A stretch of DNA of 8,504 nt from the NCBI GenBank assembly GCA_016840305.1, contig JAEOSP010000203.1:1-8504 (forward strand), written 5' to 3'. This DNA is from Candidatus Hodarchaeota archaeon (lineage in GTDB: Archaea; Asgardarchaeota; Heimdallarchaeia; Hodarchaeales; Hodarchaeaceae). Below the pieces are notes generated by a model, which was given only the letters and a program-made list of their open reading frames with translations, made no database searches and was not told the origin of the DNA. Positions 1 to 7,000 of this stretch are shown piece by piece. A program made the translations under genes and the position numbers. Within the stretch, counting starts at the first letter, position 1. Every line of letters starts with the position of its first letter.

Positions 1-580
1 CTATCCCTGCAGCTACACCTGCAATTACAAGTGTTCTCATTTCTTTAGGATTAAGGTTTAGTTTCTCACCTAAGCCACTAGCAAATCCAGCTCCGATTTG
101 AGCAATAGGCCCTTCTCTTCCAGCTGAACCACCAGATCCAATGGTAGTTGCAGAAGCAATAATTTTAATGAATGGTACACGTAAATTCATCTTACCATCA
201 TGAAGAGCAACAGATTCAAGCACTTCGGGTACTCCATGACCTTTTACTTCTTTAGAAACACGGGAAGTTAAAATTCCAACAATTAATCCACCAATTATTG
301 GTGCTAATAGAAATGGTACCCAATCAATACTACTTAAACCCAAATTCCTTAAGATATCAGTTGGAAACTGGAAAAATATAAAGTACAAAGTATTTATTGC
401 AATGCGGAATATCCAGGATCCAAAGCCACCTACTATTCCTACTAAAATAGCAAGTGAATTAAGACGTAGGTGTGGGGATACTGTTATTTTATTTTGATCA
501 ATCCGAGTTTTAATAGCTTTTTTGATAGTTGAAAAGCGTTCTGAATTACTATTTTGATTTTTTTGCTGCGTATCTTCCAC
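1..580 (-). CDS. ClC-family chloride channel / Cl-/H+ antiporter, N-terminal part (runs off the left edge)
   Basis: This integral membrane protein belongs to the family that moves chloride (or related anions) either passively or in exchange for protons. Reading the minus strand from the GTG at 580 gives 193 open codons. Residues 1-40 are a polar N-terminal tail. A hydrophobic helix covers about 41-71 and a second about 87-104. The anion-pathway motif GHGVPEV is at 114-120; it matches the GSGIP motif of the E. coli protein with His in place of Ser, a version I know from many prokaryotic ClCs. The second signature, GSGGSAGREGP, is at 148-158, and Glu156 is the expected gating glutamate. The third motif (GxFxP) and any C-terminal regulatory domain would lie beyond the window. 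The start is GTG because no ATG or TTG lies in frame between it and the in-frame stop at 632-634. The gene lies 64 nt downstream of the threonine aldolase on the same strand. Channel versus antiporter cannot be decided here. Confidence 0.93.
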   Translation of the reverse strand, partial: MEDTQQKNQNSNSERFSTIKKAIKTRIDQNKITVSPHLRLNSLAILVGIVGGFGSWIFRIAINTLYFIFFQFPTDILRNLGLSSIDWVPFLLAPIIGGLIVGILTSRVSKEVKGHGVPEVLESVALHDGKMNLRVPFIKIIASATTIGSGGSAGREGPIAQIGAGFASGLGEKLNLNPKEMRTLVIAGVAAGI

Positions 581-644
581 CTTATAGCATATATACCGAT
601 TTATTGCTAACTCTAGTTGAGTTGTTAAATATTATTAAGAAGTA
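581..644 (-). promoter_or_regulatory. Spacer between threonine aldolase and ClC gene, with a short inverted repeat
   Basis: This 64-nt AT-rich spacer separates two minus-strand genes. It holds a small inverted repeat (AACTC, 5-nt loop, GAGTT; 609-623) and, reading toward the ClC gene, an AATAAAT stretch about 23 nt before the GTG. That is the usual distance of an archaeal TATA box from a leaderless start. The hairpin is too short to call a terminator with confidence. The spacer could carry an independent ClC promoter or simply be read through from the aldolase gene. Confidence 0.25.
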
Positions 645-1709
645 TCAATTATCAGAATATTTCTGAATAACAGTACTAAGAATTTCTATTGCTCGATCAA
701 TATCTTCCTTTGTAATACCAAAATGGGTAACCAAACGAATTTTAGATTTCATTGGAAGGGCTAAGAGACCCGATTCCTTTAAATCGTGTATGATTTTTAA
801 TACAGGAGATTCTTCAGGACATCGGACTAGTAAAATATTTGATTCAGGATATGGTACAGTAATATTCAAATTCTCTTTCCGTAATCCATTCGCCAAATTT
901 TGCGCATTCAAGTGATCTTCTTTTATTTGAGCTCGCCAATCATGTGTTAAAGCAATTAATCCCATAATCGCAATTACTCCTGCTTGCCTCATTCCTCCTC
1001 CTAGCATCTTTCTAAATTTGCGTGCTCTATCTATAAACTCCTGAGAACCAGCAATCATCGACCCAACAGGAGCTGCCATTCCTTTACTTAGGCAAAACAT
1101 AATCGAATCAACATTATCTGTGAAAGCATTCAAAGGAAGATCAGTTGCTACAGCCGCATTAAAAATTCTGGCTCCATCCATATGAAATTTGAGATCAAGT
1201 TCATGAGAAAGATCGGACAAATGTTTCAAATTGTAAGGTTTGATCACCACCCCACCATGAGTATTATGAGTGTTCTCCACAGCTAATAATGTAGTCCAGG
1301 GTTGATGAAGATCAGATCGTGTACGAATCATACTCCTGAGTTTTTCTTCATTAGGAAAACCGTTTTGAGAATAATATGTCTTACTTGTTAATCCACCTAA
1401 TCTGGCGGCGCTTCCGACCTCATAGAGAAAAATATGACTTTTTCTTTCTATTAAGATTTCTTCTCCAGGATTAGTATGGCTTAATAGGGATATTAGATTA
1501 CCTTGAGTTCCAGAGGTCACAAACAATGCCGCTTCCTTATTCATAAGTTTAGCAGATTGTAATTCAAGCTCATTAACGGTAGGATCTTCACCAAAAACAT
1601 CATCACCTATTTTAGAATCATTTAATTCTCTTAAAGCTTCCCACATTTCAGGAGTAGGTTTAGTAACAGTATCGGAGCGAAGGTCAATGATTTTTTCTTG
1701 TAGAGTCAT
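645..1709 (-). CDS. ltaE: Low-specificity L-threonine aldolase (PLP-dependent)
   Basis: This cytosolic enzyme cleaves L-threonine or L-allo-threonine to glycine and acetaldehyde using pyridoxal phosphate (PLP). It belongs to the fold-type I beta-eliminating lyase/threonine aldolase family. The 354-residue length is normal for the family. Motifs in order are IDLRSDTVTKPT (8-19), GDDVFGEDPT (35-44), the cofactor phosphate-site SGTQGN (66-71), SHIF (91-94, His stacking on the cofactor ring), VENTHN (144-149), HMDGARIFNA (176-185, with Asp178 pairing to the pyridine nitrogen), CLSKG (206-210, with Lys209 as the Schiff-base lysine) and GGGMRQAG (237-244). All catalytic positions are intact, and the sequence follows the bacterial and archaeal enzymes such as that of Thermotoga closely. 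The ATG start places the LRSDT motif at the usual distance from the N-terminus. It diverges from the flavin-binding gene at 1743 with 33 bp between the starts, so the two promoters must overlap. A role in glycine supply or threonine breakdown is inferred. Confidence 0.96.
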   Translation of the reverse strand: MTLQEKIIDLRSDTVTKPTPEMWEALRELNDSKIGDDVFGEDPTVNELELQSAKLMNKEAALFVTSGTQGNLISLLSHTNPGEEILIERKSHIFLYEVGSAARLGGLTSKTYYSQNGFPNEEKLRSMIRTRSDLHQPWTTLLAVENTHNTHGGVVIKPYNLKHLSDLSHELDLKFHMDGARIFNAAVATDLPLNAFTDNVDSIMFCLSKGMAAPVGSMIAGSQEFIDRARKFRKMLGGGMRQAGVIAIMGLIALTHDWRAQIKEDHLNAQNLANGLRKENLNITVPYPESNILLVRCPEESPVLKIIHDLKESGLLALPMKSKIRLVTHFGITKEDIDRAIEILSTVIQKYSDN

Positions 1710-1742
1710 AACGAATAAAGTTTTAGAGAAATTGATAAAAAT
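1710..1742. promoter_or_regulatory. Very short divergent promoter region
   Basis: Only 33 bp separate the start of the threonine aldolase (minus) from the first possible start of the flavin-binding gene (plus). The stretch is nearly all A/T, with AATAAAG and TTTTAGAG (plus) and TTTTATCAA (minus) as TATA-like candidates. The space is too small for two full promoters plus leaders. This suggests near-leaderless transcripts, with core elements reaching into the opposite gene. No operator is recognisable. Confidence 0.35.
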
Positions 1743-2231
1743 ATGATTATCATGCGGGATATAAGACGAAAGGAAAAAACTATTACAGATGAAACAGAAA
1801 TCAAATCTATTCTTTTAGAAACAAAATATATAACTCTAGCTATGTGTTATGATAATTCACCATATCTTGTAACACTGAGCCATGGATATGACCCAATAGA
1901 TAATGTAATTTTCTTTCATTGCGCTTCAGAAGGGAAAAAAATCGATCTCTTACAGAATACTGAAAAAATTTGGGGACAGGCTTTTATTGACAAAGGCTAT
2001 GCAGTAGGAGAATGTGATCACCATTATGAAAGTGTTCATTTTCAGGGTGAAGTTTATTTTATATCCGATATAATGGATAAGAGAAAAGCTCTCACTATTA
2101 TGATTGATCAATTAGAAGAAGATCCAGATATGAGGGAAAAAGTCAAGAAGAAGCAATTATTGGAAACAGCACTTAAGAGAGTTACAATAGGAAAAATAAT
2201 CATACATGAGATAAGTGGTAAAAAAGGATAA
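1743..2231 (+). CDS. PNPOx-like split-barrel flavin-binding protein (NimA / COG3467 type)
   Basis: This is a small soluble protein of the pyridoxamine 5'-phosphate oxidase-like superfamily, in the subgroup often annotated as nitroimidazole-resistance or flavin-nucleotide-binding protein. Members bind FMN between two subunits of a split beta-barrel dimer; their substrates are mostly unknown. The family signs are an N-terminal basic stretch running into ITD (14-16) and a short helix, the first barrel strands with YLVTLSHGYD (41-50), the phosphate-side segment FHCASEGKK (58-66), a strand ESVHFQGEV (96-104) and a C-terminal strand GKIIIHEISGK (150-160). The 162-residue length is typical. A second in-frame ATG at 1752 gives 159 residues beginning MRDIRRKEK, closer to the usual family N-terminus, and is an equally good start; neither has a clear Shine-Dalgarno. 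It is not PdxH: it is too short and lacks the recognisable PLP-synthesis signature. Its closeness to a PLP enzyme is suggestive only. Confidence 0.85.
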   Translation: MIIMRDIRRKEKTITDETEIKSILLETKYITLAMCYDNSPYLVTLSHGYDPIDNVIFFHCASEGKKIDLLQNTEKIWGQAFIDKGYAVGECDHHYESVHFQGEVYFISDIMDKRKALTIMIDQLEEDPDMREKVKKKQLLETALKRVTIGKIIIHEISGKKG

Positions 2232-2250
2232 GGGAACGATTTCCCTTTTT
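2230..2250. terminator. Hairpin between two convergent genes, probable bidirectional terminator
   Basis: AAGGGAA at 2230-2236 pairs perfectly with TTCCCTT at 2241-2247 across a CGAT loop, and three more T residues follow (2248-2250). On the minus strand the hairpin is followed by a run of five T (2225-2221). It fills the 19 bp between the stop of the flavin-binding gene (TAA, 2229-2231) and the stop of the M42 peptidase (TAG, 2251-2253). A terminator for both genes is therefore the natural reading. Archaeal termination depends mainly on the T tract, so the stem may be secondary. Confidence 0.6.
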
Positions 2251-3396
2251 CTATTGTAATCGTGTAAAACTTTCTACAGTATTCCAATCAAGTTTCTGAA
2301 TCATTTCTATTAATAACTGTATACAGGCTTCCACATCTTCGAGATCTAGTATTCCATGATGTGAATGAATATGTCTTGTTGCAGTTCCGAGGAATAAAGA
2401 CGGAGCTCCCATTCCTGTCAAGTGAATAATACCTGCATCTGTACCTCCAACCTTCAAGAAGGCAGGTTGATAAGGAATAGACTTTTCTTCTGCAGTGTTA
2501 ATAGCAAATTTACGTAAGCGGGGATTAGGTATCATAGATCCATCACCAGCAGATATACATACACCTTTACCCATTTTTTGTACAAGACCTTTGGTACCAG
2601 GAACATCGCCAGAAATGTCAACATCGAGTGCAAATCCAACATCGGGAAGAATCTTTTGAGCAGATGTTCGTGCTCCTCTAAGACCAACTTCTTCTTGCGT
2701 TGTTGAAACTGCGTATACAGTATTTGGGTGATTGATATTTTCTACTGTTAATCTACGAATTACCTCCAAAATGATAAATACACCAATTCTATCATCGAAT
2801 GCCTTGGAAGCAGCTAAAGTAACTTCCTTTGTTTTTGCTTCTTTGTTATTATTTTCTTCATCAATTTTTTTCTGTCTAATCATTGTACGAAAAAAGGCAT
2901 AAGGAACTGCGGGATCACCTATTCGTACACCAAGATCTTTAACCTCTTTATCTGAAGAACAACCGATATCGATGTGCATATTTTCTTTTTTCACCACTTT
3001 ATTCCGCTCTTCAGGGGTAAGTACGTGAGGAGGTTTCGCAGCAATGATACCAATGATCTTCTCTCCTCCTTTAAAAGGACGGATGAGTACTTCTTGGGCT
3101 AAAAGGCTCTGATCGGGCCAACCACCTAGCTGATGAAAAGTTAAAAAGCCATTTTTCTCAATCCCTGTAATAACAAAGCCTATTTCATCACTGTGACCTG
3201 CTAACATGATCTTTGGACCCGTATCAATTCCAACCTTCTTGAAAATTACTGAACCCATCTTATCATACTCAACACTGGTACAATAATTCTGCCCATAATT
3301 ACGTACCATTCTTTGAACCTCTTCTTCGTGACCTGTAGGGCCAAATGCATTGCACAATTTTTCTAATAGTTCTACATCAAGTTCTTGATTAGTCAA
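2251..3396 (-). CDS. M42-family metallo-aminopeptidase (tetrahedral aminopeptidase / endoglucanase M-like)
   Basis: This is a cytosolic dinuclear-metal aminopeptidase. M42 enzymes form large dodecameric shells that trim peptides released by the proteasome and other proteases. The expected metal and catalytic residues are visible: AGHSDEIG (66-73, ligand His68), AFDDRIG (199-205, bridging Asp201), TTQEEVGLRGA (232-242, catalytic Glu235 and ligand Glu236), LDVDIS (257-262, ligand Asp258) and the C-terminal RHIHSHHG (341-348, ligand His344). The family segment AKPPHVLTPEER is at 120-131. At 381 residues it is somewhat longer than the usual ~350; most of the excess is a charged Lys/Glu/Asn-rich insert at about 173-193, just before the Asp201 motif. 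The start is TTG at 3396: a TGA lies in frame only two codons upstream, the first in-frame ATG is at residue 30, and GGGATGAG precedes the TTG at a reasonable ribosome-binding distance. It converges on the flavin-binding gene. Its specificity cannot be read from sequence. Confidence 0.95.
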   Translation of the reverse strand: MTNQELDVELLEKLCNAFGPTGHEEEVQRMVRNYGQNYCTSVEYDKMGSVIFKKVGIDTGPKIMLAGHSDEIGFVITGIEKNGFLTFHQLGGWPDQSLLAQEVLIRPFKGGEKIIGIIAAKPPHVLTPEERNKVVKKENMHIDIGCSSDKEVKDLGVRIGDPAVPYAFFRTMIRQKKIDEENNNKEAKTKEVTLAASKAFDDRIGVFIILEVIRRLTVENINHPNTVYAVSTTQEEVGLRGARTSAQKILPDVGFALDVDISGDVPGTKGLVQKMGKGVCISAGDGSMIPNPRLRKFAINTAEEKSIPYQPAFLKVGGTDAGIIHLTGMGAPSLFLGTATRHIHSHHGILDLEDVEACIQLLIEMIQKLDWNTVESFTRLQ

Positions 3397-3540
3397 AATT
3401 TCTCATCCCTTTAAAATAGTCATAAAAAAGCTTAGTTTGATTTCGTAGAGCCCTTAACTTTCAATAGATTAAAACATCTTTGGTTTTTCGAGGAAGTAAC
3501 TCTTATTAGTCTACAAGTCGTTATAATATTGTTGATAACA
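3397..3540. promoter_or_regulatory. Divergent intergenic region between the M42 peptidase and the small cysteine protein
   Basis: This 144-bp AT-rich region must hold the promoters for both flanking genes. For the minus-strand M42 gene, GGGATGAG (3409-3402) is a plausible ribosome-binding site and TATTTTAAA just upstream is TATA-like. For the plus-strand gene, two candidates are visible: TTATTAG (3503-3509) and TTATAATA (3521-3528). The first belongs to a 12-nt sequence, TCTTATTAGTCT (3501-3512), that recurs at 3906-3917 in front of the giant surface-protein gene. Confidence 0.4.
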
Positions 3541-3735
3541 ATGACTGAAAATACTGTATCTTACAAAGGAAAAACATGCTCTCAATGTGCATATCTTACC
3601 GAGTATGCACCTATTCATATCAGTGGAGAGTTAGCTGAAAAAGAAAAAGGTTTATGTCGCCTTTTTATCTTGCATAATAATTTTGCCATTATGCTCAAAA
3701 AAGAAACTGCTTGTCCTGAATTTATACCAAAATAA
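3541..3735 (+). CDS. Small four-cysteine protein, probable metal- or Fe-S-binding
   Basis: I do not recognise a named family. The 64-residue product has the cysteine layout C13-x2-C16, G-x-C39, A-C58-P-x-F61, with an aromatic residue soon after the CxxC pair. This CxxC...GxC...CxxF layout resembles small archaeal and bacterial proteins that hold zinc or a [4Fe-4S] cluster, including the small HiPIP-like subunits of benzylsuccinate-synthase-type glycyl-radical enzymes. No glycyl-radical gene is nearby, so the link is structural analogy only. There is no signal peptide or membrane segment, so it should be cytosolic. I start it at ATG 3541; a TTG four codons upstream (3529) would add MLIT and cannot be excluded. 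No clear Shine-Dalgarno is visible, and transcription may be near-leaderless. It is on the same strand as the giant surface-protein gene, separated by 243 bp, so co-transcription is possible but not shown. The ordered cysteines argue that it is a real gene. Confidence 0.62.
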   Translation: MTENTVSYKGKTCSQCAYLTEYAPIHISGELAEKEKGLCRLFILHNNFAIMLKKETACPEFIPK

Positions 3736-3747
3736 ACCTATTGCGGT

Positions 3748-3767
3748 TGCAGATAAGCTTTTCTGCA
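3748..3767. repeat. 20-bp near-perfect palindrome just after the small cysteine protein
   Basis: TGCAGA-T-AAGCTT-T-TCTGCA is symmetrical over 20 bp except for a T-T pair on each side. It starts 12 bp after the stop codon of the cysteine protein. As RNA it would form a six-pair stem with an eight-base loop. There is no T run right behind it, so it is a weak terminator candidate; as DNA it could be a dimeric-repressor site. Its function is not known. Confidence 0.4.
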
Positions 3768-3826
3768 TTATACATAATATGAACAAGTTTCATTTCTTCA
3801 TTAACAATAAACTCTTAATATATATA

Positions 3827-3846
3827 TCAAACTACATCAAACTACA
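3827..3846. repeat. Perfect 10-bp tandem direct repeat (TCAAACTACA x2)
   Basis: Two exact head-to-tail copies of TCAAACTACA occupy 3827-3836 and 3837-3846 in the leader of the giant surface-protein gene, about 60-80 bp before the shared 12-mer. One helical turn between copies is the spacing expected for side-by-side binding of a regulator on one DNA face. Replication slippage is an equally simple explanation. Confidence 0.4.
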
Positions 3847-3869
3847 ACTAGAAATTTTGACAGAATTAT

Positions 3870-3978
3870 CGTTAAGATAAATTTTTATAGATTTTTTACA
3901 TATAATCTTATTAGTCTGCGAGAGAAGTCTAAACGAAAATGTCAGAATGAGGTTAAACTGCTTGGAGGATCGCCATTA
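3870..3978 (+). promoter_or_regulatory. Probable promoter and leader of the giant surface-protein gene, with GGAGG ribosome-binding site
   Basis: The AT-rich run at about 3877-3906 contains several TATA-like stretches (for example TTTTTATAG and TATAATC). The 12-nt TCTTATTAGTCT follows at 3906-3917. GGAGGAT at 3964-3970 is the best Shine-Dalgarno in the window, ten nt before the GTG at 3979. Two short reading frames precede the gene: ATG 3939-TGA 3950 (3 residues) and ATG 3947-TAG 3979 (10 residues). The first overlaps the second by ATGA, and the second ends on the G of the GTG start. The leader therefore looks arranged for ribosome-coupled initiation, though this may be chance. Confidence 0.4.
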
Positions 3979-4056
3979 GTGAGGATAAAAAGTTACTTCT
4001 TCCCTTTGTCCTTATTAATCGTTTTTTTTATAAGTATCAGTTCAAACTCTATCGCC
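3979..4056 (+). other. Signal peptide of the giant surface protein
   Basis: Residues 1-26 show a short basic start (Arg2, Lys4), an uninterrupted hydrophobic core rich in Phe, Leu and Ile (about 6-20), a polar Ser/Asn stretch, and a Ser-Ile-Ala that fits the small-x-small rule for signal peptidase I, with cleavage expected between Ala26 and Leu27. No lipobox cysteine and no twin arginine are present, so standard Sec export is the natural reading. Confidence 0.8.
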
Positions 4057-7000
4057 CTTCCATTTAATGAAAAACAAACACCACCCACAATCAATATAAT
4101 ACCTTTACGTGGAGAACCAGGTGTGTTTGTAACTAGAGAAAAATTAAATCCCAAATTTTCTTCTGAACGCTCTACTGATACTAATTTTTCAATTACTTCT
4201 CATCATCAAACCCCCATTCGTTATTCAATAGAAAACGGAGTAGAGGATGATGTAGATAGTAATACTTCGAATGTTGATGGTATTACCGATACTGGGAATG
4301 AAGTAAATTTCAATTATGCTCAAGGATCAAGTATTAATTCCCAGTATATGCAGGTACAAGAAGAATTAACGTCTCAACCATCGATTATAGTGGATTCAGT
4401 TTCGACTAATGCAAATACTGGTTCATACTTTGTTCATAATCATACAATATCAGGAACAAATCGTTTACTTGTGGTTACTGTACAAACAGATGGAGGAACA
4501 GCTGTTTCAAATGTCACATTTGGGGGGCAATTGCTAGCTCAAATAGGAAGTATAACACGTACAAGTAAAGGATACCCAAGTATAGAAGTATGGTATATCA
4601 AAAATCCTATTGTTGGAACAGATGAGGTGGAAGTATATCTTACTGGAAGTACGGGTGATGATGTAACTATTGGGGTTATATCATATACAGGAGTTGACCA
4701 AACAACACCATTTAATGGTGTGACAACGAATGAGGGTTTCACTAAATCTCCATCAGTTACAGTTTCAAGTAATGAAGGAGATATGGTACAAAGTGCAGTA
4801 GTAACTCTGGCGAGTGGCGCACCTACTCCTGATGCTGGACAAACTTTACAATGGAGTGAGGAAATGGGAGGAACAGCTACAACATATCATTTTGGAGAGG
4901 GTTGCACAAAGGGAGGAAGTTCTTCCGTAACAATTGGATGGAGCATAGGTTCAACTAAAGATTGGGTAGCTATCGGATTCAATATCAGAAGAGCTCCAGC
5001 ACCTTACATACTTGATTTAGAATATCAATGGATCAATGCTGAATATCAACAATTAGAAAACGAATTAGCAATTTATACTGGTAATCTAGGAACAGAAAAT
5101 CTCAAGGTTGATATATGGAGCGAATCATCTACTTGGGTAACGGTGATAGACAGTTTGAATGCCAATACCTGGAATAATGTAAGCGTTGTTCCTTATATGA
5201 CATCTTCCACCTTTACTATAAGACTGAATGGTGCAGATGAATCAACTGATGATACCAGTGACAGTTGGAACATAGACTTAATGTTATTAGTGACTTCACC
5301 AGAAAATAATCTCCCTATTGCTGAAAATCTCACTCTCTCTCCGAAACCACTTTATGGAAATGAAACTCTATCTCTTAGCTATGATTACTCTGATCAAGAT
5401 GGAGATTTAGAATCAGGAACTGAAATTCGCTGGTATAAATGGAATGAGACAGGAAGCTCTTGGAGTTTAAGAACAGCTTACAATGGAGAACTACAAATCT
5501 CATCCTCCGCTTTATATAAAGGAGATACATGGAGAGCGACTGTTAAGCCTAAAGATGGCATTGAATTTGGCAACGTAACCTTTTCCTCCAATATAACCGT
5601 ACAAAATTTACCTCCAATTATATCTAATGTTGCTGTATCACCAAGCAATCCATTGACAACAACAACACTAACGGTCAGTTATAGTTATTTTGATCCAGAT
5701 TCTGATCTTGAAGATACTGAAAATCTTGAGATTTTGTGGTACAAGTATGAATCCCTGCAAGTAGAGTTCAATGACCAAACCTCAGTTCCTGCTGACGCTA
5801 TTAACAAATCAGAAATTTGGTACTACGCTATTCATACTTTTGACGGTTCAAATTATTCTCAATGGGTTTCTTCTAATAATGTTACAATAGGTAACAGTAT
5901 ACCAATAGCTTCCAATGTAAATTTGACATTAACTCCAAATACTAACACTGATTTAACTGTAGGTTATACATTTTCTGATAATGATCTCGATCCAGAAGGA
6001 TCTTGGATAATTCGATGGTACTCAAATAATGGTACAGGGGATGAATTACAAGAACAATTGAATGATCTCAAGATAGTAGAGGCTGGAAATACTTCAAGAG
6101 GAGAAAATTGGTACTATACTCTCAGAGTTTTTGATGGTACAAATTACTCAATACTATACACCTCACCTAGCAGATCCATAATAAATGAAATACCTACAGC
6201 ATCTGACATTTCAATCACAATTGACCCATATACTACCACTGACTTGCAAGCTAGTTGGTCTTATTTTGATGCCGAAAATGATCCTGAAGGTACGTGGGTT
6301 ATTACATGGTTTAAGGATGGAGTAGTATATACTACTGGTAGTCAAACAACGATAGTATCAGCTCTTACAACCAAAGATGAGGTTTGGAATTATACATTAA
6401 AAGTATTTGATGGGTTTGATTACTCTATTCAATACAATTCAACCAGTATAAGAATTTTAAATAGTTTTCCGACAATCACGGAGTTAACAATTACTACAAA
6501 TCCAACTACAAGCGAAAATATTAGTGCATCCTTTGTATTTCAAGATGATGATGGTGATACTCAAGACAGTTACGTAATTACCTGGTATAAAAACAATGTA
6601 GTTCAACCATTACTTACAACATTAACTGTATTATCCTCAGAAACAATGAAAGGTGAAATATGGAATTTCACAATTACAGTATCCGATGGTGTTAACAGTT
6701 CTATTCAATACAACTCATTAACTACCTTAATAATAAACTCCTTACCCTATGTTACTCCCTTTAATCCAACATTCAATAATACAAGTCCAACTGCTGATGA
6801 TTCAATCAATATTAGTTATACATACAATGATGCAGATAATCTTGAAAATTCCAGTGCAGATAATGAAATAACTGTAAATAGAATTATTTATTGGTATAAT
6901 AAGGGTGTGTACAATGCATCAAAAGATAATGATACAATTTTATATAGTGTTGACACTTTAGAGGGTGATGCATGGCAATATATCATAAAAGTATATGATG

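Noticed and set aside
645..1709. Alternative identity as tryptophanase/tyrosine phenol-lyase or serine hydroxymethyltransferase
   Set aside because: The LRSDTVTKPT, DGARIFNA, CLSKG and GGGMRQAG motifs and the length are those of threonine aldolase. The other enzymes are longer with different active-site segments.
1743..2231. Calling the flavin-binding gene pdxH (PLP synthase)
   Set aside because: Length and motifs match the shorter NimA/COG3467 group. The ~200-residue PdxH architecture and its C-terminal signature are absent.
3529..3540. TTG at 3529 as the start of the small cysteine protein
   Set aside because: It would add only four residues before an ATG and has no ribosome-binding site of its own. 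ATG 3541 is preferred, but the alternative is not excluded.
3683..3880. Plus-strand ORF of 65 codons overlapping the end of the small cysteine protein
   Set aside because: It starts inside a better-supported gene in another frame, runs across the palindrome and AT-rich leader, and its product is a composition-driven Ile/Asn/Leu/Lys-rich string with no motif.
4539..4742. Minus-strand ORF of 67 codons
   Set aside because: It lies wholly opposite module 1 of the giant protein, whose frame is continuous and domain-like. It has no motif and no promoter context.
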